DNA from: Dysgonomonas sp. UBA7710 | Lineage (GTDB): Bacteria > Bacteroidota > Bacteroidia > Bacteroidales > Dysgonomonadaceae | Assembly (NCBI RefSeq): GCF_002482385.1 | Contig: NZ_DLFW01000002.1 | Location: 487,238-551,237 of the forward strand | Reading direction: 5' to 3' | DNA length: 64,000 nucleotides | Shown here: in pieces, positions 8,422 to 16,416 of the stretch | Layout of the letters: every line of letters begins with the position of its first letter | Position numbering within the stretch: the first letter of the stretch is position 1 | The notes under the pieces: generated by a model | What the model saw: the letters and a program-made list of their open reading frames with translations, nothing else | Databases searched by the model: none | What the model was told of the DNA's origin: nothing | Position numbers and translations under genes: made by a program

Positions 8422-8922
8422 TTAAATTACCTTTTTCAAATCTTCTGTCCAAAGTGCAATACGTTCATCAGTCAGGTTCGATTCGTTGTCATTGTCTATT
8501 AGCAGGCCTACAAACTGACCGTCAACTACAGCTTCCGAACTGTCGTATGTGTAACCTTCTGTACTTACCTGCCCGATAAATTCACAGCCTTTGCCTTTTA
8601 TCGCGTCATATATTTTACCTACTGCATCTCCGAATGTATCGCTGTATGATGAAGAGTCTCCGCAACCAAAGAGAGCAACTTTCTTACCACTCAGGTCGGC
8701 GGCTTTCACCTTGTCGATATAGTATTCCCAGTCGTCTTGCAAATCTCCAAGACCTAATGTAGGTGATCCGAACAATAGAACGTCATAAGCCGCATAATTC
8801 GCGTCAGCTTTGGATACGTCATGTAAATCAGCTTTATCTACATTTAGTTTTTTTGCAATTTCTTCTGCAACATCTTGTGTGTTTCCGGTTGTAGAGCCGT
8901 AATATATTCCAATCTTAGACAT
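8422..8922 (-). CDS. fldA: Flavodoxin (FldA)
   Basis: Flavodoxin is a small cytoplasmic FMN electron carrier that can replace ferredoxin when iron is scarce. The 166-residue product has the phosphate-binding loop GSTTGNTQDVAEEI (residues 9-22) and the FMN-contacting stretches SPTLGLGDLQDDWE (from residue 53) and FGCGDSSSYSDTFGDA (from residue 85). The length fits the long-chain type. The likely partner is the ferredoxin-dependent oxidoreductase encoded 3 kb away (inference). Confidence 0.95.
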   Translation of the reverse strand: MSKIGIYYGSTTGNTQDVAEEIAKKLNVDKADLHDVSKADANYAAYDVLLFGSPTLGLGDLQDDWEYYIDKVKAADLSGKKVALFGCGDSSSYSDTFGDAVGKIYDAIKGKGCEFIGQVSTEGYTYDSSEAVVDGQFVGLLIDNDNESNLTDERIALWTEDLKKVI

Positions 8923-9177
8923 ATTGTAAATGAATTATAATTATTAAGTAATAGTTAGAATTTAATGATATATTGTCGAATTATAATTTGTTTTTGTTGT
9001 TTTACTTGCTCAAATGATAAATAGGTCTGCGACCTTAATTCCAATTTGACAATGCAAAGAAACAGGATATATCGGAGTGGGACAATACCGAAAAATAATG
9101 AAATTTATGGGCAAAACTACTTACTTATGAGTAGAAGCTGCGTAATTCTTTGCGTTTGTGAAGGATATTCAAAATAA
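8923..9177. other. AT-rich spacer without a recognised gene
   Basis: Together with the hairpin that follows, this forms the 308-bp gap between flavodoxin and rpmA. It is AT-rich. A minus-strand TAGTTTTG (9112-9119) matches the -7 form but lies about 190 bp from the flavodoxin start and has no -33 partner. I see no RNA gene or ORF. Confidence 0.5.
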
Positions 9178-9209
9178 GAAAGCAGACTGAAGGATCAATC
9201 TGCTTTCTT
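9178..9209 (-). terminator. Terminator of rplU-rpmA
   Basis: GAAAGCAGA pairs with TCTGCTTTC across a short loop (arms near 9179-9187 and 9200-9208). It lies about 20 bp past the rpmA stop. The T-tract on the minus strand is imperfect (TTATTTTG). Confidence 0.65.
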
Positions 9210-9230
9210 TATACCGTTTAAACTATGTTT

Positions 9231-9494
9231 TTAAGCTTCTGCCTTAGGAAGTACAGAAACATAAGATCTGTCGTTTTTCTTTTTACGGAACGATACTACT
9301 CCGTCAATCAATGCAAACAAAGTATGATCTTTTCCGATACCTACATTTTCACCAGGGTGATGTGTTGTACCTCTCTGACGAACTATAATGTTTCCGGCTT
9401 TAACGATTTCTCCGCCGAATGCTTTAACGCCTAATCGTTTACTTTCCGATTCACGGCCGTTTTTCGAACTACCTACACCTTTCTTGTGTGCCAT
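9231..9494 (-). CDS. rpmA: 50S ribosomal protein L27
   Basis: L27 reaches the peptidyl transferase centre of the large subunit. The 87-residue product begins MAHKKGVGSSKNGRESESKRLG and carries the conserved QRGTTHHPGENVGIGKDHTL segment. There is no N-terminal cleavable extension of the Firmicutes type. It is 19 bp downstream of rplU, the usual order in bacteria. GTPase genes such as obgE do not follow here. Confidence 0.98.
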   Translation of the reverse strand: MAHKKGVGSSKNGRESESKRLGVKAFGGEIVKAGNIIVRQRGTTHHPGENVGIGKDHTLFALIDGVVSFRKKKNDRSYVSVLPKAEA

Positions 9495-9513
9495 TTTCTT
9501 CTGTTTTTACTGA

Positions 9514-9825
9514 TTAAGCAATAATTTCTTTAACTACAACTTCTGAAAATTGTTGACGGTGACCGTTTAATTTACGGTATCCTTTTCTCCTTTTCTTGTG
9601 GAATATGAGTACTTTATCTCCTTTTGCCTGAGATATTACTTCTACTACCACTTTAGCGCCTTCTACAGTAGGAGCGCCTACGGTTACAGCACCATCTTTG
9701 TCAACTAATAATACTTTTTCGAACTCTACTTTAGAGCCATTTTCTGCGTTGATTCTGTGAACGAACAGTTTTTGGTCTACTTCAACCTTCATTTGTTGTC
9801 CCTGAATGTCTACGATAACGTACAT
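9514..9825 (-). CDS. rplU: 50S ribosomal protein L21
   Basis: L21 binds 23S rRNA on the large subunit. The 103-residue protein has the expected MYVIVDIQGQQMKVE start and the C-terminal rRNA-binding stretch KVLIFHKKRRKGYRKLNGHRQ (residues 72-92). It is the first gene of a two-gene operon with rpmA. Transcription probably starts from a well-formed promoter at 9907-9938 on the minus strand, leaving a leader of about 75 nt. Confidence 0.98.
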   Translation of the reverse strand: MYVIVDIQGQQMKVEVDQKLFVHRINAENGSKVEFEKVLLVDKDGAVTVGAPTVEGAKVVVEVISQAKGDKVLIFHKKRRKGYRKLNGHRQQFSEVVVKEIIA

Positions 9826-9906
9826 CTGTTTTTATATTTACAGGTTATGTGCCTGAGGCGAACCGGTTTACATCGGTTTCTTGTTAGCCTATTGGCAATC
9901 GGGTGA

Positions 9907-9938
9907 CAAAAGTAATGAAATATTGTGGAATATTCAAA
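9907..9938 (-). promoter_or_regulatory. rplU-rpmA promoter (Bacteroidota type)
   Basis: On the minus strand TTTG (9935-9938) is followed after exactly 20 nt by TACTTTTG (9907-9914), a full match to the -33/-7 pattern. The leader between it and rplU contains small hairpins such as AACCG/CGGTT near 9862-9880, possibly a ribosomal-protein leader, but this is inference. Confidence 0.75.
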
Positions 9939-9953
9939 TTTTTTTATGCGAGA

Positions 9954-10478
9954 TTATTCCTTATAATCTACAATAGTCAATACTCCTTCTATATCGTCTA
10001 GCATCGGTATATTTATATCGCCACCTATTTCGGTAATAATAGCTTTAATCGCCTGTTTGTCCACCTTGGTTACAGTGGTTAATCTTTTGCCGGATATGAT
10101 ATTTGTTCCCGACATATAGCCCAGTATCCCGTCCACGATAAATATACTGTCGCCTTTTGCAGTATATGTGCTTTTTCTATTTCTTGCATAGGTGCCGTTT
10201 TGCGGGTTTACAGCCAAAGTGGATATGGCCCCCGTATTCGGATTGCTTTCATTTACGTCAAAAATCCTTTTTATTTCGAGTAATTCTGCATCCCGGACGA
10301 ACATACTGTTTACTCTCTCGTCTACAGTAGGATCGTTGGATTTTAGTACACGCTTCTCATTGAGCCATTCGCCGTCCAATGGTGCAGGTGGCTTGGGTTC
10401 ATAATCATCGCCGCATGAATAACTGCAAGTACTAATGATAATAACAAGCAATGTAAGAAAGGTGATGTTTTTGTTCAT
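9954..10478 (-). CDS. Predicted surface lipoprotein, function unknown
   Basis: A 174-residue protein with a signal peptide and lipobox ending in SYSC (Cys22), followed by GDDYE. An acidic stretch right after the lipid-carrying Cys is the type of signal that sends Bacteroidota lipoproteins to the cell surface. The mature part starts Pro-rich (PKPPAPLDGEWLNEKRV) and looks beta-rich, resembling small lipocalin-like or DUF48xx lipoproteins, but I cannot name a family. It is a single gene with its own minus-strand TATCTTTG (10511-10518), and is transcribed away from asnB. Confidence 0.8.
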   Translation of the reverse strand: MNKNITFLTLLVIIISTCSYSCGDDYEPKPPAPLDGEWLNEKRVLKSNDPTVDERVNSMFVRDAELLEIKRIFDVNESNPNTGAISTLAVNPQNGTYARNRKSTYTAKGDSIFIVDGILGYMSGTNIISGKRLTTVTKVDKQAIKAIITEIGGDINIPMLDDIEGVLTIVDYKE

Positions 10479-10510
10479 CGCTCAAAGATTTGTTTTGTAA
10501 AATGTTTCTG

Positions 10511-10518
10511 CAAAGATA
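10511..10518 (-). promoter_or_regulatory. Candidate -7 element for the lipoprotein gene
   Basis: TATCTTTG on the minus strand, 33 bp before the lipoprotein start codon. No clear -33 partner. Confidence 0.4.
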
Positions 10519-10657
10519 TATATAATTTTTTTTGGAATGAATTTATCATAGTTAAATGGTGTGCTTGTATAGTTGTAACGAATTTGTTTTATTTTTATTA
10601 CGTATTGACAATTTGAAATAAAATGCAAATAAAATGTGTTATATTTATGTTTTATAT

Positions 10658-10688
10658 TTTGAATTAAGAATAAAATGATATAAATTTG
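10658..10688 (+). promoter_or_regulatory. asnB promoter (Bacteroidota type)
   Basis: TTTG (10658-10661), 19-nt spacer, TAAATTTG (10681-10688). Both halves fit. It ends 50 bp before the asnB start codon. Confidence 0.75.
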
Positions 10689-10738
10689 CCGGACTGTGGC
10701 AAGATATAAAACTAACTAAAAAAAATAATTATAAATAT

Positions 10739-12406
10739 ATGTGTGGATTTGTAGGTGTATTTGATTTAACCCAAAATATAGACGTGCTTCGCGGTCAGGT
10801 GCTTCGCATGGCTAAAAAGATACGTCATCGCGGTCCCGACTGGTCGGGGGTATATTGTGGCAGTAAATCTATCCTTGCTCATGAAAGGCTTTCTATTGTG
10901 GGAGTTGATTCGGGTAAGCAGCCCTTGTATAGTAAAGATAAGAAGTTGGTATTAGCCGTTAATGGCGAAATATATAATCATAAAGAGATAAGGAGCCGGT
11001 ATTCTGATTATGAGTTCCTTACTCATTCCGACTGTGAAGTTATCCTGGCTTTATATAAAGATAAAGGAGCTGATTTGTTTGAAGATCTGAATGGGATATT
11101 TGCATTTGCGCTCTACGATGTAGAAAAAGATATAATCTTGATCGGTCGCGACCATATGGGGATTATCCCTTTGTATATGGGATATGACGATTACGGGCAA
11201 TTTTATGTAGCCAGTGAGTTGAAGGCGCTGGAGGGTGTTTGTCCGAATATTCAGGAGTTCTTGCCCGGGCATTATATTTTCAGTAAAGATGGAACGGCTC
11301 CTAAGCAGTGGTATAAGCGTGACTGGATGGAGTATGATAATGTGAAAGATAATAAATCGGATGTTGAAGAGCTGAGGGCGTCTTTGGAAGCGGCTGTGCA
11401 TCGCCAGTTGATGTCGGATGTTCCTTATGGGGTGCTACTCTCAGGTGGTCTGGATTCGTCTATTATATCGGCAGTAGCGAAGCGTTATGCGGCGCGACGT
11501 ATAGAAGATGATAATAAAACAGAGGCATGGTGGCCGCAGCTTCATTCTTTTGCTGTAGGATTGAAAGATGCTCCGGATTTGATTGCTGCCCGTAAGGTGG
11601 CGGAGTATATAGGCACGGTGCATCATGAGATTAATTTTACGGTAGAGGAAGCTATAGATGCACTGAGTGATGTAATTTATCATATCGAAACATATGATGT
11701 GACAACTGTGCGGGCGTCTACCCCGATGTATTTATTGGCTCGTTTTATTAAGTCTATGGGCGTGAAAATGGTGTTATCGGGTGAAGGTTCGGACGAGCTT
11801 TTCGGTGGTTATCTCTATTTTCATAAGGCGCCGGACGCAAAGGCATTGCATGAAGAGACGGTTCGTAAGCTGGATAGGCTTCATTTATATGATTGTTTGC
11901 GTGCAAACAAGTCATTGGCAGCATGGGGGGTAGAAGGGCGTGTGCCTTTTTTGGATAAGGAATTTATGGATGTGGCTATGCGCCTGAACCCTCAGGATAA
12001 AATGTGTGGTAATGGAAAAATAGAAAAGCATATACTCAGGAAGGCTTTCGAAGATTATCTGCCGGCCAGTGTTGCATGGCGGCAAAAAGAGCAATTCTCC
12101 GACGGTGTAGGATATAACTGGATAGATACATTGCGTGAGGTTGCTGATAAAAAAGTAAGCGACCGCCAGATGGAGCATGCGGCAGAGCGCTTCCCTGTAA
12201 ATCCGCCAATGTCGAAAGAAGAGTATTGGTATCGTACAATGTTTGAAGAGCATTTTTCATCGGCTTCCGCGGCTCATACAGTGCCGTCAGTACCGTCAGT
12301 AGCCTGTAGTACGGCTACGGCTTTGGAGTGGGATGCTTCGTTTAAGAACAGGGTGGACCCATCTGGCCGTGCAGTAAAAGCGGTGCACTCCGAGGCTTAT
12401 GAATAA
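10739..12406 (+). CDS. asnB: Asparagine synthetase B (glutamine-hydrolysing)
   Basis: AsnB makes asparagine from aspartate, ATP and glutamine. The 555-residue product starts MCGFVGVFD, so Cys2 becomes the N-terminal nucleophile of the glutaminase domain (about residues 2-190). The synthetase domain has the pyrophosphate loop SGGLDSS near residue 234 and the downstream SGEGSDELFGGY segment near 350. Length and layout fit the E. coli-type enzyme. It has its own promoter and a strong terminator, so it is a single-gene unit, but it sits close to the glutamine synthetase and glutamate synthase genes. Confidence 0.97.
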   Translation: MCGFVGVFDLTQNIDVLRGQVLRMAKKIRHRGPDWSGVYCGSKSILAHERLSIVGVDSGKQPLYSKDKKLVLAVNGEIYNHKEIRSRYSDYEFLTHSDCEVILALYKDKGADLFEDLNGIFAFALYDVEKDIILIGRDHMGIIPLYMGYDDYGQFYVASELKALEGVCPNIQEFLPGHYIFSKDGTAPKQWYKRDWMEYDNVKDNKSDVEELRASLEAAVHRQLMSDVPYGVLLSGGLDSSIISAVAKRYAARRIEDDNKTEAWWPQLHSFAVGLKDAPDLIAARKVAEYIGTVHHEINFTVEEAIDALSDVIYHIETYDVTTVRASTPMYLLARFIKSMGVKMVLSGEGSDELFGGYLYFHKAPDAKALHEETVRKLDRLHLYDCLRANKSLAAWGVEGRVPFLDKEFMDVAMRLNPQDKMCGNGKIEKHILRKAFEDYLPASVAWRQKEQFSDGVGYNWIDTLREVADKKVSDRQMEHAAERFPVNPPMSKEEYWYRTMFEEHFSSASAAHTVPSVPSVACSTATALEWDASFKNRVDPSGRAVKAVHSEAYE

Positions 12407-12429
12407 ATGATTGTGGTACATAAAAATAT

Positions 12430-12460
12430 AAAAGCAGAGAAAGCGTATTTCTCTGCTTTT
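12430..12460 (+). terminator. asnB terminator (probably bidirectional)
   Basis: A perfect 13-bp stem AAAAGCAGAGAAA/TTTCTCTGCTTTT with a 5-nt loop, followed by CTTTTATAT. It lies between convergent genes and could serve both. Confidence 0.85.
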
Positions 12461-12463
12461 CTT

Positions 12464-13672
12464 TTATATACCTTCTTTTATTCTTTCTTCTTTGGTGTAA
12501 TCGTTCGGGTCAAATTGTTCTATAATACCCCGTGATGTGACTAATTGGTATACCAGTATAAGCCATACGGTTAAACTTGGTATAGCTTTTAGGGAGTATC
12601 GTTTGAAGATTCCCGCATGTATCCTTTTAGGGAATATGTGAGATGAGGTTATCCATGTCCAGAATATCGTAAATAATAATAATCCGATGACCCATTTGCT
12701 GTTCGGATATTTCTGTATGCTGTACCAGATGGCAAGCGCGGTCATGGCTATGATGTATGTTTCCGATTCGGAACCGGTGCTGAAAAGCAGGACAAAAAAT
12801 AATGTAGATGCCAATATTCCTAACTGGTATGTTAATTGTCCGTAGCGTTCAGGTTTGAGGTATTGTATGGCAAATAGCATAAGCCCGGGAGCTATGATAT
12901 ATAATGCAGATACATCGAGAATATTGAATACTCTTCTTATTAGTCCGATCGCCGAAATGTCTTGAGAGAAATTAGTGATATTCTCAATGTTTTTGTCTAT
13001 AAGGCAGAAATACCAGTCCTGATAACTTTGAATAATAAATTCCGGTGATGAAATAATCATTGGCAGAACGAAGAATATGGCAGCCCACATAGCCATATAT
13101 CCTATAAGTTTTCCTTTGTGTCTGGAGAAAAAGAAGAGGCTGAGTCCTACAATTCCATAAAGCTTTATAAATGTTCCGAATACGATAAAGCATGCGGCCC
13201 ATATGTCTTTTTCTTTGCGTATGCTTATGAGACTCCCTATGATGAGCGCCGCTATCAGGCCGTTGGTCTGGCTGTTCATTACGCAAACATATAGTTGGAT
13301 TACAATGATATAATAGAATAGGTATTTCTTTTTCCATGGTACGCTCAGGTAGTAGATTGCGATGAAGAGGCAAAGGCTCATTGCTATATCCCAGAATAAT
13401 ATACCGAATCTGTCCGGTAAGAGGGCAAAAGGAGCTATGACCATACTGAAAAGAGGTCCGTAATGATTTACATCGTGATGCTCGGCAGGGTATGGGGCAT
13501 AGAGGTTGGTTTGTTCAAGGGTGTGGTAGAATACGCCCTTGAATATGCGATAGTTGTTGTGGATCCGGCTTGCTTTTAATGCGCCGATAGCAGGTAAGAG
13601 TATCCATATGAATAGGAGGAATCTCTTGTCAGAAAACATCGGTTTTCTGAAAAAATTAACAATAGAGCTCAT
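12464..13672 (-). CDS. Polytopic membrane glycosyltransferase, GT87/DUF2029-like
   Basis: A 402-residue protein with about ten hydrophobic segments, including IWILLPAIGALKA near the start and a run of helices to residue ~370. The short motif PYPAEHHDVNHYGPLF (residues 60-75), just after the first membrane helix, resembles the extracytoplasmic loop of GT-C polyprenyl-phosphate-sugar transferases of the DUF2029/GT87 group (e.g. mannosyltransferases). Donor and acceptor are unknown. It is convergent with asnB and monocistronic. An alternative is a general EpsG/Wzy-like membrane protein, which I think less likely. Confidence 0.72.
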   Translation of the reverse strand: MSSIVNFFRKPMFSDKRFLLFIWILLPAIGALKASRIHNNYRIFKGVFYHTLEQTNLYAPYPAEHHDVNHYGPLFSMVIAPFALLPDRFGILFWDIAMSLCLFIAIYYLSVPWKKKYLFYYIIVIQLYVCVMNSQTNGLIAALIIGSLISIRKEKDIWAACFIVFGTFIKLYGIVGLSLFFFSRHKGKLIGYMAMWAAIFFVLPMIISSPEFIIQSYQDWYFCLIDKNIENITNFSQDISAIGLIRRVFNILDVSALYIIAPGLMLFAIQYLKPERYGQLTYQLGILASTLFFVLLFSTGSESETYIIAMTALAIWYSIQKYPNSKWVIGLLLFTIFWTWITSSHIFPKRIHAGIFKRYSLKAIPSLTVWLILVYQLVTSRGIIEQFDPNDYTKEERIKEGI

Positions 13673-14165
13673 GGTTCTATCCGTTATTATCCGATAATTA
13701 AAATGGTAGTCTGTGCGTTCTGTAAAAGGTGCAGGCTACACGTTGTTTTAGGTTATTATTTTATTTCAAAATCTACAATCTGGATTTTGAAAGTTACAAA
13801 GATGGGTATTTTATATGGAATAGGAAATTTTTTCTTAACATTTCATCCTGAAATATGGACTTTGTGTAAGGGGATTTCAATGTTGGATATTATAAGGTGT
13901 TTAAAAGAAATATTTTGCTCAAATAAATAGTGAAAATATGGATTAAAGGTGTCTAATTTAAGAAAGGGGTGACATTTGTAAATCATTTGGTCTTGCGTTC
14001 TGACTTTATGTTTGTTGTTTTGAAAATTAACAAGTCAAAAAGATTTTTTATTTTATTAAAAATGAAAAAATGATACAAAATTCTTGCGAAATCGAATAAT
14101 TTGTACGAAATTTGCGTCTTGAAAATAGAAATAATATAATACACAAAAAGAGGTCGAAATAGACA
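13673..14165. other. Spacer between the GT87-like gene and dapF
   Basis: An AT-rich divergent spacer of 493 bp. It holds one perfect 9-bp hairpin, TTCAAAATC/GATTTTGAA (13765-13791). Near the right end is a promoter-like CTTG (14083-14086), 20 nt, GAAATTTG (14107-14114), one mismatch from TAnnTTTG, which would serve dapF. A 75-codon frame at 13703-13930 has no recognisable protein features and I do not call it. Confidence 0.5.
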
Positions 14166-15008
14166 ATGAAAAAATTGAAATTTATCAAAATGCATGGTGC
14201 CGGTAATGACTACATTTATATGAATGGATTCACTCAGGAAATAGAGAATCCTTCTCAACTGGCAGTTCGCCTGAGCAATCGTCATTTTGGTATTGGGTCC
14301 GATGGGTTAGTACTCATATTGCCCTCTGATACATGTGACTTTAGAATGCAGATGTTCAATTCCGACGGCTCGGAAGCTGAGATGTGCGGTAATGCTTCGC
14401 GCTGCGTAGGTAAATATGTGTATGATAACGGGCTGACCGATAAAAAAGAAATAACACTGGAGACGAAAGCCGGGGTGAAATATATCACACTAAAGGAAGG
14501 GGATGCTATTGCGCGTAAAGTAACAGTGGATATGGGAGAGCCGATACTTGCGCCTACCCTGATCCCGGTACAGGTAGCGGAAGAGCCCGTATTGGATCAT
14601 CCTTTGGATATAGATGGTAAAATATGGAAAATATCCTGTGTGTCTATGGGAAATCCGCACGCTGTGGTGTTTATGAAGGGGATCAAGGATTTGGATTTGC
14701 CTGTTTTGGGACCTAAATTTGAAACACATCCTGTCTTTCCCCGCAAAACCAATACTGAATTTATCGAAGTGGTAGACCGCAATACATTAAATATGCGGGT
14801 ATGGGAACGTGGAGCAGGGGAGACTCTGGCTTGCGGAACCGGAGCATGTGCTGCTGCCGTGGCTGCTGTGCTGAATAACCATTGCGACAGGGATATAACA
14901 ATACATTTGCTGGGTGGTGATCTCAAAATAGAGTGGGATGCTCTCAATAACCATGTATATATGACAGGTGAAGCTGTTACTGTGTTCGAAGGTGAACTGG
15001 TAAATTAG
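14166..15008 (+). CDS. dapF: Diaminopimelate epimerase
   Basis: DapF converts LL- to meso-diaminopimelate for lysine and peptidoglycan. The 280-residue protein shows KMHGAGNDY at the start and both catalytic cysteines: one in MCGNASRC (Cys near residue 73) and one in ACGTGACA (near 223). It is followed 141 bp later by dapL, which makes its LL-substrate. The spacer between them carries word repeats. Confidence 0.97.
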   Translation: MKKLKFIKMHGAGNDYIYMNGFTQEIENPSQLAVRLSNRHFGIGSDGLVLILPSDTCDFRMQMFNSDGSEAEMCGNASRCVGKYVYDNGLTDKKEITLETKAGVKYITLKEGDAIARKVTVDMGEPILAPTLIPVQVAEEPVLDHPLDIDGKIWKISCVSMGNPHAVVFMKGIKDLDLPVLGPKFETHPVFPRKTNTEFIEVVDRNTLNMRVWERGAGETLACGTGACAAAVAAVLNNHCDRDITIHLLGGDLKIEWDALNNHVYMTGEAVTVFEGELVN

Positions 15009-15112
15009 CTGATTTGAAACATCGTTCAACGGAACGAAGTGTAGTTAATATTAGCAAATTAGAAAATGAATATAAATATAAATACTGGTTACTTATTTAT
15101 TTGCCGATCATA

Positions 15113-15147
15113 CGGCTCGTAACTTGTAACTTGTAACTCGTAACTAA
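15113..15147 (+). repeat. TAACTYG heptad run just before dapL
   Basis: Four back-to-back heptads, TAACTTG (15120-15126), TAACTTG, TAACTCG and TAACTAA (15141-15147), end two bases before the dapL ATG. The preceding CGGCTCGTAA (15113-15122) recurs exactly at 37476-37485 before the EmrB-like gene. Confidence 0.8.
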
Positions 15148-15149
15148 AA

Positions 15150-16382
15150 ATGATATTAATAAACGAAAATTATACTAAGCTGCCGGGAAGCTATCTTTTC
15201 TCGGATATTGCACGCAAAGTAAACGAATTCAAAACTGCACATCCCGACGCATCTATTATCCGTCTTGGTATAGGAGATGTAACAAAACCTCTTCCGCAGG
15301 CTTCGATAGAAGCAATGCATAAAGCCGTAGATGAGATGGCCGATGCAGCTACCTTCAGGGGGTACGGGCCGGAACAGGGTTATGACTTTCTTGTAAATAC
15401 AATTGTAGAAAACGATTATAAAACACGCGGACTGGATATATCCACAGATGAAGTATTTGTCAGTGACGGCTCTAAAAGTGATACGGGTAATATCGGAGAT
15501 ATTCTCGGACTCGATAATATTGTAGCCATTACCGATCCTGTATATCCTGTCTATGTGGATACCAATGTGATGGCAGGTCGTGCGGGTGATTTGCTCGAAA
15601 ATGGCAAATGGAGTAAGATTGTATATCTTCCATGTACTGCGGAGAATGATTTCGTGCCTTCATTGCCAACCGAAAAAGTGGATATCATCTATTTGTGTTA
15701 TCCGAATAATCCGACAGGTACGACATTGACAAAAGATCAATTGAAGATATGGGTAGATTATGCATTAAAGAACAAAGCACTTATTCTTTTCGATAGTGCT
15801 TACGAAGCGTTTATAACCGAAAGTAATGTACCTCACAGTATCTATGAAATAGAAGGAGCGAAGGAAGTGGCTATTGAGTTCCGCAGCTTCTCTAAAACTG
15901 CCGGATTTACCGGTACGCGTTGTGCATACACCGTAGTACCTAAAGCCCTGATGGGATATACCAAATCGGGTGAAAAGGTATCATTGAATAAATTGTGGAA
16001 CAGACGGCATACGACAAAATTCAATGGTGTGCCATATATTATACAACGTGCCGCTGAAGCCTGTTATTCCGTTGAGGGTAAAAAGCAGGTGAAAGCGACG
16101 ATCGATTATTACCTGAATAATGCTAAGATCATCCGTGAAGGGCTTAGTACGCAAGGACTGAAAGTCTATGGCGGAGTAAATTCTCCTTACATTTGGGTTA
16201 AAACGCCCGACGGTATGACTTCGTGGGGATTTTTCGACTATCTGCTCAATGAGCTGAATGTCGTAGGTACTCCGGGTGTTGGTTTCGGGCCAAGTGGAGA
16301 GGGGTATCTGCGGTTGACGGCGTTCGGTACATTAGAGAATACAAAAGAGGCGGTAAGCCGTCTCAAAAAGATTTCTATTTAA
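15150..16382 (+). CDS. dapL: LL-diaminopimelate aminotransferase
   Basis: DapL converts tetrahydrodipicolinate directly to LL-diaminopimelate in one PLP-dependent transamination, bypassing the acylated intermediates. The 410-residue length, the start INENYTKLPGSYLFSDIARK and the PLP-lysine segment SFSKTAGFTGTR (near residue 247) are characteristic. Other motifs are CYPNNPTGTT and the GPSGEGYLRLTAF near the C-terminus. With dapF just upstream, the last two steps to meso-diaminopimelate are encoded together. It is followed 34 bp later by glutamine synthetase. Confidence 0.97.
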   Translation: MILINENYTKLPGSYLFSDIARKVNEFKTAHPDASIIRLGIGDVTKPLPQASIEAMHKAVDEMADAATFRGYGPEQGYDFLVNTIVENDYKTRGLDISTDEVFVSDGSKSDTGNIGDILGLDNIVAITDPVYPVYVDTNVMAGRAGDLLENGKWSKIVYLPCTAENDFVPSLPTEKVDIIYLCYPNNPTGTTLTKDQLKIWVDYALKNKALILFDSAYEAFITESNVPHSIYEIEGAKEVAIEFRSFSKTAGFTGTRCAYTVVPKALMGYTKSGEKVSLNKLWNRRHTTKFNGVPYIIQRAAEACYSVEGKKQVKATIDYYLNNAKIIREGLSTQGLKVYGGVNSPYIWVKTPDGMTSWGFFDYLLNELNVVGTPGVGFGPSGEGYLRLTAFGTLENTKEAVSRLKKISI

Positions 16383-16416
16383 ATCAAATCATATATAACT
16401 CAATAAAAACAAGTTT

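Noticed and set aside
13703..13930. 75-codon open frame between the GT87-like gene and dapF
   Set aside because: Cys-rich, no recognisable start region, signal or motif, and it lies in AT-rich spacer; such frames are expected by chance.
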